From an uncultured Oligoflexia bacterium (GTDB lineage: Bacteria; Bdellovibrionota; Bacteriovoracia; Bacteriovoracales; Bacteriovoracaceae), in assembly GCA_913058265.1 (NCBI GenBank), contig CAJXPQ010000001.1:1-64000 (forward strand): 64,000 nucleotides of DNA. The letters are read 5' to 3'. Positions 27,758 to 36,226 of this stretch are shown piece after piece. A model generated the notes under the pieces. It was not told the DNA's origin. It did no database searches and was given only the letters and a program-made list of their open reading frames with translations. A program made the translations under genes and the position numbers. How positions within the stretch are numbered: position 1 is the first letter of the stretch; each line of letters opens with the position of its first letter.

Positions 27758-28834
27758 TTATAATTTAAATTCTACAGCAACTGGAAGGTGATCAGAGAAA
27801 CCAGAACCTGTTAATGGATCGAATCTAGCAGGAATATTTTCTGAGATATTGGTGTTTCCAGTGTCTGTATCTTGCCACTCTAAGTCTTTAACCATAAATG
27901 GAAGATAGACAATATCGAAGGCACTATAATTAACACTTATGCCTTTTTTAGTTAGTGATTTTTTAGCAACAAAAATCTTATCTAGTGATTCCCAGTTACC
28001 TCTCCACCAGTGAGTCCCATCAACAACAACATTACTCATGCGACGCCCTTGAACTTCAACGTCCTCATAAATAGGAAGAACGTTAAGAGTAATACCATTA
28101 AGGGCATCATCAGAAGAAGTATTAAAATCACCTGTTGCAATAACTAGATCTGATTTTGATTTTGCAGTGGCTTCTTTTAATACGTTTGAAGCAATTACTC
28201 TAGCTTCATCTGGATTTGCCTGACTTGGCCAATGATTACCAAAAACAGTAACTGACTTACGACCAACTTTATAATTTACTTCAAGAATACCTCTAGTACT
28301 TCTAGTACTATGAGGAGCAAGATTGATTGTATGATATTTCTGAGATTTAACTGGATACTTTGAAATCATACCAACATCAATCCCTCTGGAGTCGGGGCCA
28401 TCAAATAAAGTGATATATGAGTAGCCCTTGCTTTTTAAACCTTTAGAGACAAGCATTTTTAAAACATTAAGATTTTCTACTTCTTGAAATACAAGGATAT
28501 CAGCTCCCTTTCCTTTGTTATAAGAAAGAATAACTTTTGCCATATTTTTAATTTTTTTTCTTAGAACTGAGTTTGACCAGTCAAGACCAAGGCATGATTT
28601 CTTGTAGTATTCGTTAGAAAGGCCATTACAGTAAGCTTGTACTTCAGCTGATGAATTCTTTACTTTTAAAGGAAGGTACGTCCAATCTTTTTTACCTTTG
28701 TCGTGTTTGGTATCAAAAAGATTTTCAAGGTTATAAGTCATAACAGACAGAGTTGTTCTTTTTGCGTTTGAACCACTACTAAATGCTGAAAGTGAAAATA
28801 ATAAGACTAAAACGCTTGCTAATAATTTTGTCAT
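27758..28834 (-). CDS. secreted EEP-family nuclease/phosphatase
   Basis: A 358-residue DNase I-fold protein with signal peptide MTKLLASVLVLLFSLSAFSS. Motifs in order: MTYNLENLFD (Asn), LVFQEVENL (Glu), DVGMISKYP, VFGNHWPSQ (His), IATGDFNTS (Asp, Asn), GTHWWRGNW and the final SDHLPVAVEF. All catalytic positions are present, so it is probably an active extracytoplasmic nuclease. ATG 28834 is chosen over the longer frame from 28870 because AGGA lies five bases upstream and the signal peptide then begins properly. It is co-directional with the NADAR gene. Confidence 0.85.
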   Translation of the reverse strand: MTKLLASVLVLLFSLSAFSSGSNAKRTTLSVMTYNLENLFDTKHDKGKKDWTYLPLKVKNSSAEVQAYCNGLSNEYYKKSCLGLDWSNSVLRKKIKNMAKVILSYNKGKGADILVFQEVENLNVLKMLVSKGLKSKGYSYITLFDGPDSRGIDVGMISKYPVKSQKYHTINLAPHSTRSTRGILEVNYKVGRKSVTVFGNHWPSQANPDEARVIASNVLKEATAKSKSDLVIATGDFNTSSDDALNGITLNVLPIYEDVEVQGRRMSNVVVDGTHWWRGNWESLDKIFVAKKSLTKKGISVNYSAFDIVYLPFMVKDLEWQDTDTGNTNISENIPARFDPLTGSGFSDHLPVAVEFKL

Positions 28835-28979
28835 AACATTCCTTTTTATAAGTTGAGAATATTCTGACAAGATGAATACGATATTGCAAAGTTTTTTTTA
28901 AGTAAAAATAATGACACCCATAAGTTCAGCTAATAGGTAACGCGATGATATCGAGGGATTTATGTAAATAACGTCTAAA

Positions 28980-29002
28980 GACGCGACTTATTAAGCCGCG
29001 TC
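28980..29002 (-). terminator. possible terminator at the end of the UDG-like gene
   Basis: Bases 28980-28989 and 28993-29002 form a 10-bp stem (one G-U pair) with a 3-base loop. The hairpin covers the last codons and stop of the UDG-like gene. On the minus strand only a short TTTAG follows, so it may act as a weak terminator or as a 3' stabilising structure. Confidence 0.5.
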
Positions 29003-31522
29003 ATTAGAATTATTATTTAGTTCAATCATATTTTCTATATTTAGAATCAAAGCTTTATCTGCATTTTCTATTCTTTTAAGATACTTTGGAATAGATTCGT
29101 AAGGTAGTGGAAGACCATTAGATTCTAGAACTTCTATTAACTTACTAACACCAGATTTTTGTGAACTACTCATTTTAAGCTCTTGCTTGTATGCCCAACT
29201 TGGAACAACCTCTGCAAATGCCAATCCTTTATATTTAATTCCATCAGATGTGATTACTCTATCACCAGAAGTACCTTCCCAGATTCTTGAGTAAAAACTT
29301 AGGTGAGATCTAGGGATATTTTCCATTCGTGCTTTAAATTCACCACTAACAGAGAAGATATTTCTACTTTTAATCTCGGCAACTACATCTGTAATACCTG
29401 AGCTAGCAAGATTACCTCTAGAGATGGTAACAACTTTTATCTTTCTATCTCCAACAATTCTCTTAATGGATTTAGCTGCACTCGCACCGTCAGCAATAAT
29501 AAGTTTTGTATTTCCTTTATCAAGAACAGTATTAATCATATTCTCTCTATATTCTTCTGTTTGGGATAAAACAGCATCCCACTCTTTCTCATTTGCCCCA
29601 TCCATTCCAAATGGGACCGTTTTTAAAACAAGGTAATCATCAGCAATATTTAAAGCATCCATCGCACTTTGCAAGTATTGACCTCTAGAACCTGTTAATG
29701 CACGGGCCGTAACTAGGTCATCAACACCATGTGGGTCCGCTAAGATAAGAACCTTAGCATTATCAAATTTTCCACGGTAATGACCAAAGTCTGAAACACT
29801 TGGATGAGTTTTGATATTATAAGCATCGATACCATCTTTATCAAAAGACATCTGACGGACAGTTTTCTCTTCTGAGTCGGCACAGTTAACTTCAGAGATA
29901 TTATCCACTAAAGAAACTTCAGCTCTTGAAGTCACTTTACCATCTTCATCTTCACAACTAACTTCTGATTTCTCTGTATAAATTGAATCAAAGTCTAAGC
30001 TTGTAATCATTAACTTTGCCATCTCAGCTCCTGGACCAGCATCGAATACATAGCGAGATTTTTTAGCAGAAGGTCTAGCAATAAATAGTTGATCTTCCTC
30101 TATTCCAAAAGCTGCTCTAGCATTAGTCATCTCTTTGATCGCTGATTTAGAAAATTTACCATTATCTCTTGTTCCGATAATAACAACGTTTGCGTTTACA
30201 CTCATACGCTTAGCGGTAGACTTAGAAACCATTCTATTTGCTGGTGTACCAAAGTCATAAAACTCTGGACCGATATCTGATCTACCATATTGGTAATTCT
30301 CACCTTTAGCATAAAAATTTACTTTTCGTGGATCAGCTTCAATTTCCCATCCATCTTTTGCATATTTTTCTAACTTCTTTACATCTCTCATAACTCTTTT
30401 AGAAGCGGCAATTAAACCTTCAGCATATGAACCAGCATCCATAACTGTTCGAGAAAGACTAGAAGGATGCGGCAATGAAACAACAATAATATCATTTTCG
30501 ATAATTGTTCCATCGTCTAACATTAATCCTTTTAAAGATCTTGTGGTAACACCATTAACGTTCATTCTATCAAGATCATAACCCCCTAGCTGGGCAGGGT
30601 TTAACATTCCATTCTTATGTTCTCCACCTTTTGTAAAAACCATTTCTTTTAAATATTCATCAAGGTTGGCCTTAAGATGTGAAACAACTGCTTTCTGATC
30701 TTTAGATTTTGTGTAATCTAGCTTTCTTCCTAGCATTTTTTCATATAAGTCACGGCCATCTTTTCCAACAAGACTTGGAAAAGTATTATTACCACCAGCA
30801 TACTCAATTTTAGTTTCAGCAATTTGAATTTGATCTAGTTTCTTATCATTTCTAGTTCCTACTGTGGCCCCTTTTGATCGAGCATATGTAGCAACAGCGT
30901 CTCTTGCAGCACCACCAAAAAGAACAATAAGCTTCATGGAATCTTTATTATTTCTAATAATCCAATCTACAAGATTATTTCTCCACTTAACGATTGGAGA
31001 TTCAAGATTATTTGATATCGCCCAAAAGTTATTGTCTACATAGTTGGCCATTTGAACTTTTGATTTATCACCTTTAGTCACTATATAAGGAGTATTATAA
31101 ACTCCATACTGACCCTTAATCGTGAATGAATAAGCATTTAAGAAGGCAGCACCTTCATTTACTCCAAAGTAATTGGCAAAGTCTTGTGCTCTACCACCGA
31201 AACCTGCAGTTGCTGGTCTACCGGCGGCCTCAGCTATATGAGTACCGTCTTGTCCCATAAAAAGTATCTTTACGGCGTTCTTCTCTTGTAACATTCTCCA
31301 AGGAATAGGGCCGAAAGCTGGTCTAAACTTTTGCTTTCTACCTACAATCTCTCTTGAAATAGAAGGCATATCTGGAATACTAGCTGTAATATCAATTAAC
31401 TCTCTACCCATCTCTGTTTGAGGGTCAGGACCTGCATCATATGACCAGAGGGGCAACTCTGCTTGAGCTAGAGGTGACACGGCAAAAGCCATTGAGAGTG
31501 TTAGGGATACAAATTTTCTCAT
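28991..31522 (-). CDS. exported protein with two uracil-DNA-glycosylase-like domains
   Basis: An 843-residue protein with signal peptide MRKFVSLTLSMAFAVSPLAQA. Domain 1 resembles UDG family 4/5: strand and loop KILFMGQDGTHIAEAAGRP..AGFGG at 85-109, LIVLFGGAARDAV at ~198-210 and an HPS motif (VSLPHPSSLS, 352-354) like UDG motif B. A second similar block starts near residue 588 (KVLILADPHGVDD...ALTGSRGQYLQ, then KLIIADGASAAKSI). ATG 31522 has AGGAA seven bases upstream; the ORF extends to 31591 without a signal peptide. Export of a DNA-glycosylase fold is very unusual. Activity on uracil is not shown. Confidence 0.75.
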   Translation of the reverse strand: MRKFVSLTLSMAFAVSPLAQAELPLWSYDAGPDPQTEMGRELIDITASIPDMPSISREIVGRKQKFRPAFGPIPWRMLQEKNAVKILFMGQDGTHIAEAAGRPATAGFGGRAQDFANYFGVNEGAAFLNAYSFTIKGQYGVYNTPYIVTKGDKSKVQMANYVDNNFWAISNNLESPIVKWRNNLVDWIIRNNKDSMKLIVLFGGAARDAVATYARSKGATVGTRNDKKLDQIQIAETKIEYAGGNNTFPSLVGKDGRDLYEKMLGRKLDYTKSKDQKAVVSHLKANLDEYLKEMVFTKGGEHKNGMLNPAQLGGYDLDRMNVNGVTTRSLKGLMLDDGTIIENDIIVVSLPHPSSLSRTVMDAGSYAEGLIAASKRVMRDVKKLEKYAKDGWEIEADPRKVNFYAKGENYQYGRSDIGPEFYDFGTPANRMVSKSTAKRMSVNANVVIIGTRDNGKFSKSAIKEMTNARAAFGIEEDQLFIARPSAKKSRYVFDAGPGAEMAKLMITSLDFDSIYTEKSEVSCEDEDGKVTSRAEVSLVDNISEVNCADSEEKTVRQMSFDKDGIDAYNIKTHPSVSDFGHYRGKFDNAKVLILADPHGVDDLVTARALTGSRGQYLQSAMDALNIADDYLVLKTVPFGMDGANEKEWDAVLSQTEEYRENMINTVLDKGNTKLIIADGASAAKSIKRIVGDRKIKVVTISRGNLASSGITDVVAEIKSRNIFSVSGEFKARMENIPRSHLSFYSRIWEGTSGDRVITSDGIKYKGLAFAEVVPSWAYKQELKMSSSQKSGVSKLIEVLESNGLPLPYESIPKYLKRIENADKALILNIENMIELNNNSNDAA

Positions 31523-31682
31523 AAAAAGATTCCTGTTTTTTATGTTAATTAGTAGTGGATCATTAATCTCACATATCTCGGTGCGCAACAATATCTATGC
31601 TTTAGTCATGTAAAATATTCATAATATTGGGGATAAACTGAAAACAAAAACAACATATGAATTAGTATGTTAGAGTATTTAT

Positions 31683-32321
31683 ATGAATTCTATTTATATT
31701 GAAACACGAAAAAATGAAGAGCTTGTTAATGTGATCACTCACTTACCAGGTGTCTTGTTTGGAGTTGTTGCTACTATACTATTATTGCTCAAATCTACTA
31801 ATGAGCCCCTATCTCATATGATCTCTTATATAGTTTATGGCCTCACAGTAGTGCTCATTTATGGAGCATCATCAATTTATCACAACTGTAAAAGTGATAA
31901 GATTAAAGACCTTTTTAAAAAAATTGACCATGCTTGTATCTATATATTTATGGCCGGATGCTATACACCTTTTGTTATTGTTAATATGGAGGAGCCGTTG
32001 AAATACTACTTTCTAGCTCTAGTATGGACTGTGGCCATCGTAGGTGTTGTTTATAAGTTTTTATCGAAATATAAGAACCAGTATTTCTCTGTGGCACTAT
32101 ACCTAGCATTTGGATTTATGTGCTTTGGCGCCAAATCTCAGTTCCTAGACCTAATTCCCGACTTATCCTTCAAATTTCTAGTATATGGTGGAGTAATGTA
32201 TGGAATTGGAGTTATCTTTTATCTATACAGAAAAATTCCATATCACCATGGAATATGGCATATCTTTGTTATCTTAGGTTCAGCTTGTCACTTCTACGCA
32301 ATATTTAGAACAACAAGCTAA
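31683..32321 (+). CDS. hemolysin III / PAQR family membrane protein
   Basis: A 212-residue protein with seven membrane segments. The family motifs are clear: EELVNVITHLPG near the N-terminus, YGASSIYHN (Ser/His), KKIDHACIYIFMAGCYTPF (His) and the C-terminal HGIWHIFVILGSACHFYAI. These are the Zn-binding positions of PAQR proteins. The bacterial members (YqfA-like) affect membrane lipid and fluidity homeostasis; haemolytic activity is historical naming only. No partner gene is evident. Confidence 0.88.
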   Translation: MNSIYIETRKNEELVNVITHLPGVLFGVVATILLLLKSTNEPLSHMISYIVYGLTVVLIYGASSIYHNCKSDKIKDLFKKIDHACIYIFMAGCYTPFVIVNMEEPLKYYFLALVWTVAIVGVVYKFLSKYKNQYFSVALYLAFGFMCFGAKSQFLDLIPDLSFKFLVYGGVMYGIGVIFYLYRKIPYHHGIWHIFVILGSACHFYAIFRTTS

Positions 32322-32330
32322 GATTACTGT

Positions 32331-33125
32331 TTATTTTTTGCTTTTTAATATCGGTGCAAGGATAATTCCGAATCCAATTAACGCCATCGCCACACTAAGA
32401 AGTTGCCCCATATTTAGTGCCATTCCTTGCTCAAACGCTACCTGATTCTCTTTAAAGAATTCTGTAAAGAATCTCCAGCTCATCCCACACATAAGAATTA
32501 AGCCTATAAAGCGTCCACGAGGCCATGTCTTATGGAAGCGAGAATAAAGATAAAAGACAACTAATGAAATGGTGAAGTACCCAACCGCCTCATATAACTG
32601 GGCAGGGTGCCTAGGTATACTATCTACCCGACTGAAAATCATCCCCCACGTACCATCTGTAGGTTTGCCGAGAATTTCTGAGTTCATAAGATTACCAATA
32701 CGGATATATGAACCAGTTATTAATGAAGGAGCTGCAACAAGATCAAGCAACCAAATATAATTTATCTTTTTAACATTTCGATTAAAGAGCCATACCGTAA
32801 ACATGACCCCCAAAAATCCACCATGAGATGCTAAACCACCCTCCCAAACTTTAAGAATAAGCATAGGGTTTGAAAGGTAGTAACTTGGCTCGTAGAAAAG
32901 ACAATGACCAAGCCGTGCACCAATAATACAACCAAGAAGCATATGGGTAAAAAGTGAAGAGACATCTTTCTTTGTATATCCATTCTTAAGTAGATAGCTT
33001 CCGACGTACTTCTCTCCTAAGAAAAAACCAAGCACGAATGCAAGTCCATAGTATCTAGGAGCAAGGTTGAAGCCCATTAGAGTAATATTAAAAATTTCGG
33101 GATCTATATTCCATTCAAACATCAT
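32331..33125 (-). CDS. lgt: prolipoprotein diacylglyceryl transferase
   Basis: Lgt moves diacylglycerol from phosphatidylglycerol to the lipobox cysteine of prolipoproteins at the inner membrane. The 264-residue protein has seven membrane segments and the hallmark motifs GGLASHGGFLG (~residue 96-106), SYIRIGNLMNSEILG (Lgt signature, ~138-152) and RHPAQLYEA (~170-178). This fits with the many lipoproteins encoded in the window. It follows the papain-like exported protein gene after 11 bases, so they share a transcript. Confidence 0.95.
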   Translation of the reverse strand: MMFEWNIDPEIFNITLMGFNLAPRYYGLAFVLGFFLGEKYVGSYLLKNGYTKKDVSSLFTHMLLGCIIGARLGHCLFYEPSYYLSNPMLILKVWEGGLASHGGFLGVMFTVWLFNRNVKKINYIWLLDLVAAPSLITGSYIRIGNLMNSEILGKPTDGTWGMIFSRVDSIPRHPAQLYEAVGYFTISLVVFYLYSRFHKTWPRGRFIGLILMCGMSWRFFTEFFKENQVAFEQGMALNMGQLLSVAMALIGFGIILAPILKSKK

Positions 33126-33136
33126 AAAAGGATAAC

Positions 33137-33877
33137 TTATAAGCTTATCAATGTATAGGAATTCAAGATAACGGGATAGGACTTACCAACATTATATGAC
33201 CACTCAGAAAAAATATCACATGGTACTTTATATTGATTATCCCAATGATTCACAATCAACTCACAAGAGTTGGGTCTAGAAATAATATCTACTATCATTA
33301 CCCAGTGAAGGTAATTTCCGCCTGGGTTCTCAATCAGGGCGGCAACAGGATTTCGCTTAAACTCGAGGCCATCTCTATTTAGTGTGATCAGGTTTTTTGC
33401 ACTATAGTTCGGAATAAGCCGACTTTTGATAGCAGTGATATAGTCTAGTTCATCTCTATAAGATTCCTTACTCCACTTATTGGTGCCTTCAAGACAAGAG
33501 TTCTTAGAAAAAATCTTATTTAGGCCCTTAACAAGAGTTCCAGGTCTCACTCCAGGAGTTAGATCCCGAAAGTACTTCTCAAAGTATACGTCTGGATCTA
33601 CCTTTTGCTGACAAATAGTATAAAGAGCATTGGCCCCGAAAGTTTGACCACACTTACCTTCCCAGCCACCTGCACCCCGAGAGGGAGGTTGTACAAAAGA
33701 TGGAGATCTATCCTTACAGACTTTAAAACCGGACCTGTTAGCTGATTGACACGAGTCTATATGGTATGAACTCCAAAGCTGCTCACCTGTGAATAGAGCT
33801 CGCTCAGATAACTCATAACCATGCCCATAAGAAAGAGGAAGTAACGATATAATGAATAAAAAGATAGATTTCTGCAT
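33137..33877 (-). CDS. exported papain-fold-like protein, putative cysteine peptidase
   Basis: A 246-residue protein with a signal peptide (MQKSIFLFIISLLPLSYGHG). GGWEGKCGQTFGANALYTIC places Cys76 at the start of a helix, as in papain-like and C39-like folds. NYLHWVMIVDI has a His in the expected strand and VNHWDNQY an Asn/Asp candidate. The triad order Cys-His-Asn is right, but I cannot name a family. Several other cysteines may form disulfides. It lies 11 bases upstream of lgt. Confidence 0.6.
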   Translation of the reverse strand: MQKSIFLFIISLLPLSYGHGYELSERALFTGEQLWSSYHIDSCQSANRSGFKVCKDRSPSFVQPPSRGAGGWEGKCGQTFGANALYTICQQKVDPDVYFEKYFRDLTPGVRPGTLVKGLNKIFSKNSCLEGTNKWSKESYRDELDYITAIKSRLIPNYSAKNLITLNRDGLEFKRNPVAALIENPGGNYLHWVMIVDIISRPNSCELIVNHWDNQYKVPCDIFSEWSYNVGKSYPVILNSYTLISL

Positions 33878-34013
33878 AAAGCTATTATGTAAAATAGATT
33901 GGAATAAATCAAATTTACTTAGAGATAATTAAAGAAGTTTAAACATCATGAGTTAAAACTTTTCAAATCCGCTAAATTCAGCTATATAACTTGCCATACA
34001 AAAGGAAATTTTT

Positions 34014-35597
34014 ATGCTCAGTACTCACAATATAAGCCTAAGTTTTGGTGGAAAAAAACTCTTCGATGACGTCTCAATCAAATTCATCCCTGGAAATTGC
34101 TATGGTTTAATTGGAGCAAATGGGGCCGGAAAATCTACTTTTGTTAAAATACTCTCAGGAGACTTAGAACCTAACACTGGATCTGTTGATATAACTCCAG
34201 GTGAACGTCTTTCAGTCCTAAAGCAAGATCACTTTAAATTTGATGAGTTCACAGTCCTTCAAACGGTTCTAATGGGTAATGAAAGACTTTATAATATTAT
34301 GCAAGAGAAAGAAGGCCTGTATGCAAAAGAAGATTTCACAGAAGAAGATGGCCTAAAATCTGCTGATCTTGAAGCAGAATTTGGGGAGATGAATGGCTGG
34401 GAAGCCGAATCTGATGCGGCGATTATGCTTTCAGGACTTGGTCTTGGGGAAAGCACTCATAATAAGCTCATGAGTGATATGAAGGGTTCAGATAAAGTAA
34501 AAGTACTTCTAGGACAATCCTTATTTGGAAAACCTGACATACTTTTACTAGATGAGCCTACAAACCATCTAGATATTAAAGCAATTAAGTGGTTAGAGCA
34601 CTTCCTACTCCACTTTGAAAATACTGTTATTGTGGTTTCCCATGATAGGCACTTTTTAAATAAAGTCTGTACTCATATTGCAGATCTCGACTTTAAAAAG
34701 ATTACCATTTATGCAGGTAACTATGAGTTTTGGAAAACTTCAAGTGAGTTGGCGCAAAGACTTAGAATGGACCAAAAGAAGAAGACTGAAGACAAAGCAA
34801 AAGAACTTAAGGCATTCATCCAGAGATTTAGTGCCAATGCCTCAAAATCTTCTCAAGCAACATCAAGGCAAAAACAACTTGATAAACTAGAGCTACATGA
34901 CCTCCCAGCATCCACAAGAAAGTACCCCTTTATTCACTTTGAGGAAGAAAGAGAGGCCGGTAAAGATATCTTAAGAGTAGATGGGATATCAAAAACAATA
35001 GATGGCATTAAAATTCTAGATAACGTGATATTTACGGTTAATAAATTCGATAAGGTCGTTTTTTTAAGTGAAAATGACCTATCCATCTCAACTCTATTCT
35101 CCATTCTTGCAGGTGAAATGGAGCCAGACGCAGGTACTTATACTTGGGGCATCACAACCAATATGGCCTACTTTCCACATAATAATGATAAGTACTTTGA
35201 TGGGAAGGAAAACTTAGTTGAATGGCTAAGAGGCTTCTCTAAAGATCCTAATGAAACCTATGTTAGAGGCTTTTTAGGTAAGATGTTATTTTCTGGAGAT
35301 GATGCTCTAAAAATGACAGATGTTCTATCTGGTGGAGAGAAAGTTCGCTGTATGCTATCCAGAATGATGCTTGCTGAGCCAAACGTCATTATGCTCGATG
35401 GACCTACTAATCACCTGGATCTCGAGAGTATATCTGCTGTGAATGAGGGAGTTGAAAGATACAAAGGAACAGTACTGCTAACAACTCACGATCATCAGTT
35501 TATGCAGACTGTAGGTAATAGAATTATAGATATTGACTCAAAGATTGTTGAAGATAAAGAGATCTCCTACGAGGCTTACCTCGAAGAAAAACTATAG
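34014..35597 (+). CDS. ybiT: ABC-F family ATPase (YbiT/YkpA-like)
   Basis: A 527-residue ABC-F protein. Domain 1 has Walker A IGANGAGKST and Walker B ILLLDEPTNHLD but an altered signature (SDMKGSDKVKVLLG). Domain 2 keeps LSGGEKVR but its Walker A position reads FLSENDLSISTLF and Walker B reads VIMLDGPTNHLD, with Gly in place of the catalytic Glu. The Walker A change is, as I recall, shared with YkpA relatives. The linker AKELKAFIQRFSANASKSSQATSRQKQLDKL (key part FSANASKS) matches YbiT. AAGGA precedes the ATG. Confidence 0.88.
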   Translation: MLSTHNISLSFGGKKLFDDVSIKFIPGNCYGLIGANGAGKSTFVKILSGDLEPNTGSVDITPGERLSVLKQDHFKFDEFTVLQTVLMGNERLYNIMQEKEGLYAKEDFTEEDGLKSADLEAEFGEMNGWEAESDAAIMLSGLGLGESTHNKLMSDMKGSDKVKVLLGQSLFGKPDILLLDEPTNHLDIKAIKWLEHFLLHFENTVIVVSHDRHFLNKVCTHIADLDFKKITIYAGNYEFWKTSSELAQRLRMDQKKKTEDKAKELKAFIQRFSANASKSSQATSRQKQLDKLELHDLPASTRKYPFIHFEEEREAGKDILRVDGISKTIDGIKILDNVIFTVNKFDKVVFLSENDLSISTLFSILAGEMEPDAGTYTWGITTNMAYFPHNNDKYFDGKENLVEWLRGFSKDPNETYVRGFLGKMLFSGDDALKMTDVLSGGEKVRCMLSRMMLAEPNVIMLDGPTNHLDLESISAVNEGVERYKGTVLLTTHDHQFMQTVGNRIIDIDSKIVEDKEISYEAYLEEKL

Positions 35598-35676
35598 TAT
35601 AAAGATTACACTCGTAATGCATCGCATCAAAAAATAATATATATACACTCTATAAACTTATAACTTGGAGTGCATA

Positions 35677-36154
35677 ATGAAAACCTATCAAAAAAACAAC
35701 TTATTACCGCTTTATTGCTTGTAATAACACCAACATCAGCTTTTGCATGTGATAGAGACGGAGATAACAGACGAAGAGACCGCTACAGAGAAAGATATAA
35801 AGACTAAGACCAACAATTTCAACAATCCAATCTGAGCTAAGAGGTCTTGAACATAGCAGATCTCAAAGTGCTGTTGCCTATAATGAAATTGAAGAAGAAT
35901 TCACAAGACTAGAGTTTAGAGAAGAGAAATGTGAAGATATGAAATACAACGCAAGGAAGGCGAGATCATTCAAAAATTCACTCAGACAATTTGCTAGAAA
36001 TAACCTTGACGGATGTAATGACTACAGAAGCCTAAGAAGAAACTCTAGAAGTGGACGACCACAACTAGATGGTATTGAGGAAGCATACGACTTAGTATGC
36101 CAGTCTGATATATTAGTTAGAGAAGTTAATACATGTAATGCGCCAATAAACTAA
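35677..36154 (+). pseudogene. frameshifted gene for a small exported Arg-rich protein
   Basis: ATG 35677 has TTGGAG six bases upstream, but its frame stops after 14 codons. After a shift in the A-run near 35690 the frame gives a perfect signal peptide (KKQLITALLLVITPTSAFA) followed by CDRDGDNRRRDRYRERYKD and TAA. After a second shift near 35808 it gives SELRGLEHSRSQSAVAYNEI and runs to the stop at 36152. The original protein was about 155 residues, rich in Arg. No family is recognised. Confidence 0.7.
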
Positions 36155-36177
36155 TTGAATAAAAAAACAAAATCGAA

Positions 36178-36208
36178 GGATCTCAATCAATATGAGGCCC
36201 TTTTGTAT
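36178..36208 (+). terminator. possible terminator
   Basis: GGATCTCA (36178-36185) and TGAGGCCC (36193-36200) form an imperfect 8-bp stem with a 7-base loop, followed by TTTTGTATT. It would end transcripts from the pseudogene before the OsmC-YcaO gene. Confidence 0.5.
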
Positions 36209-36226
36209 TAAAGAAAGTGAAGTGCC

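Noticed and set aside
31683-32321. Haemolysin toxin
   Set aside because: The sequence is a PAQR membrane protein; the haemolysin III name does not imply a toxin.
35939-36154. Independent 71-residue gene
   Set aside because: It has no ribosome-binding site and joins smoothly with the upstream signal-peptide segment once the frame is corrected.
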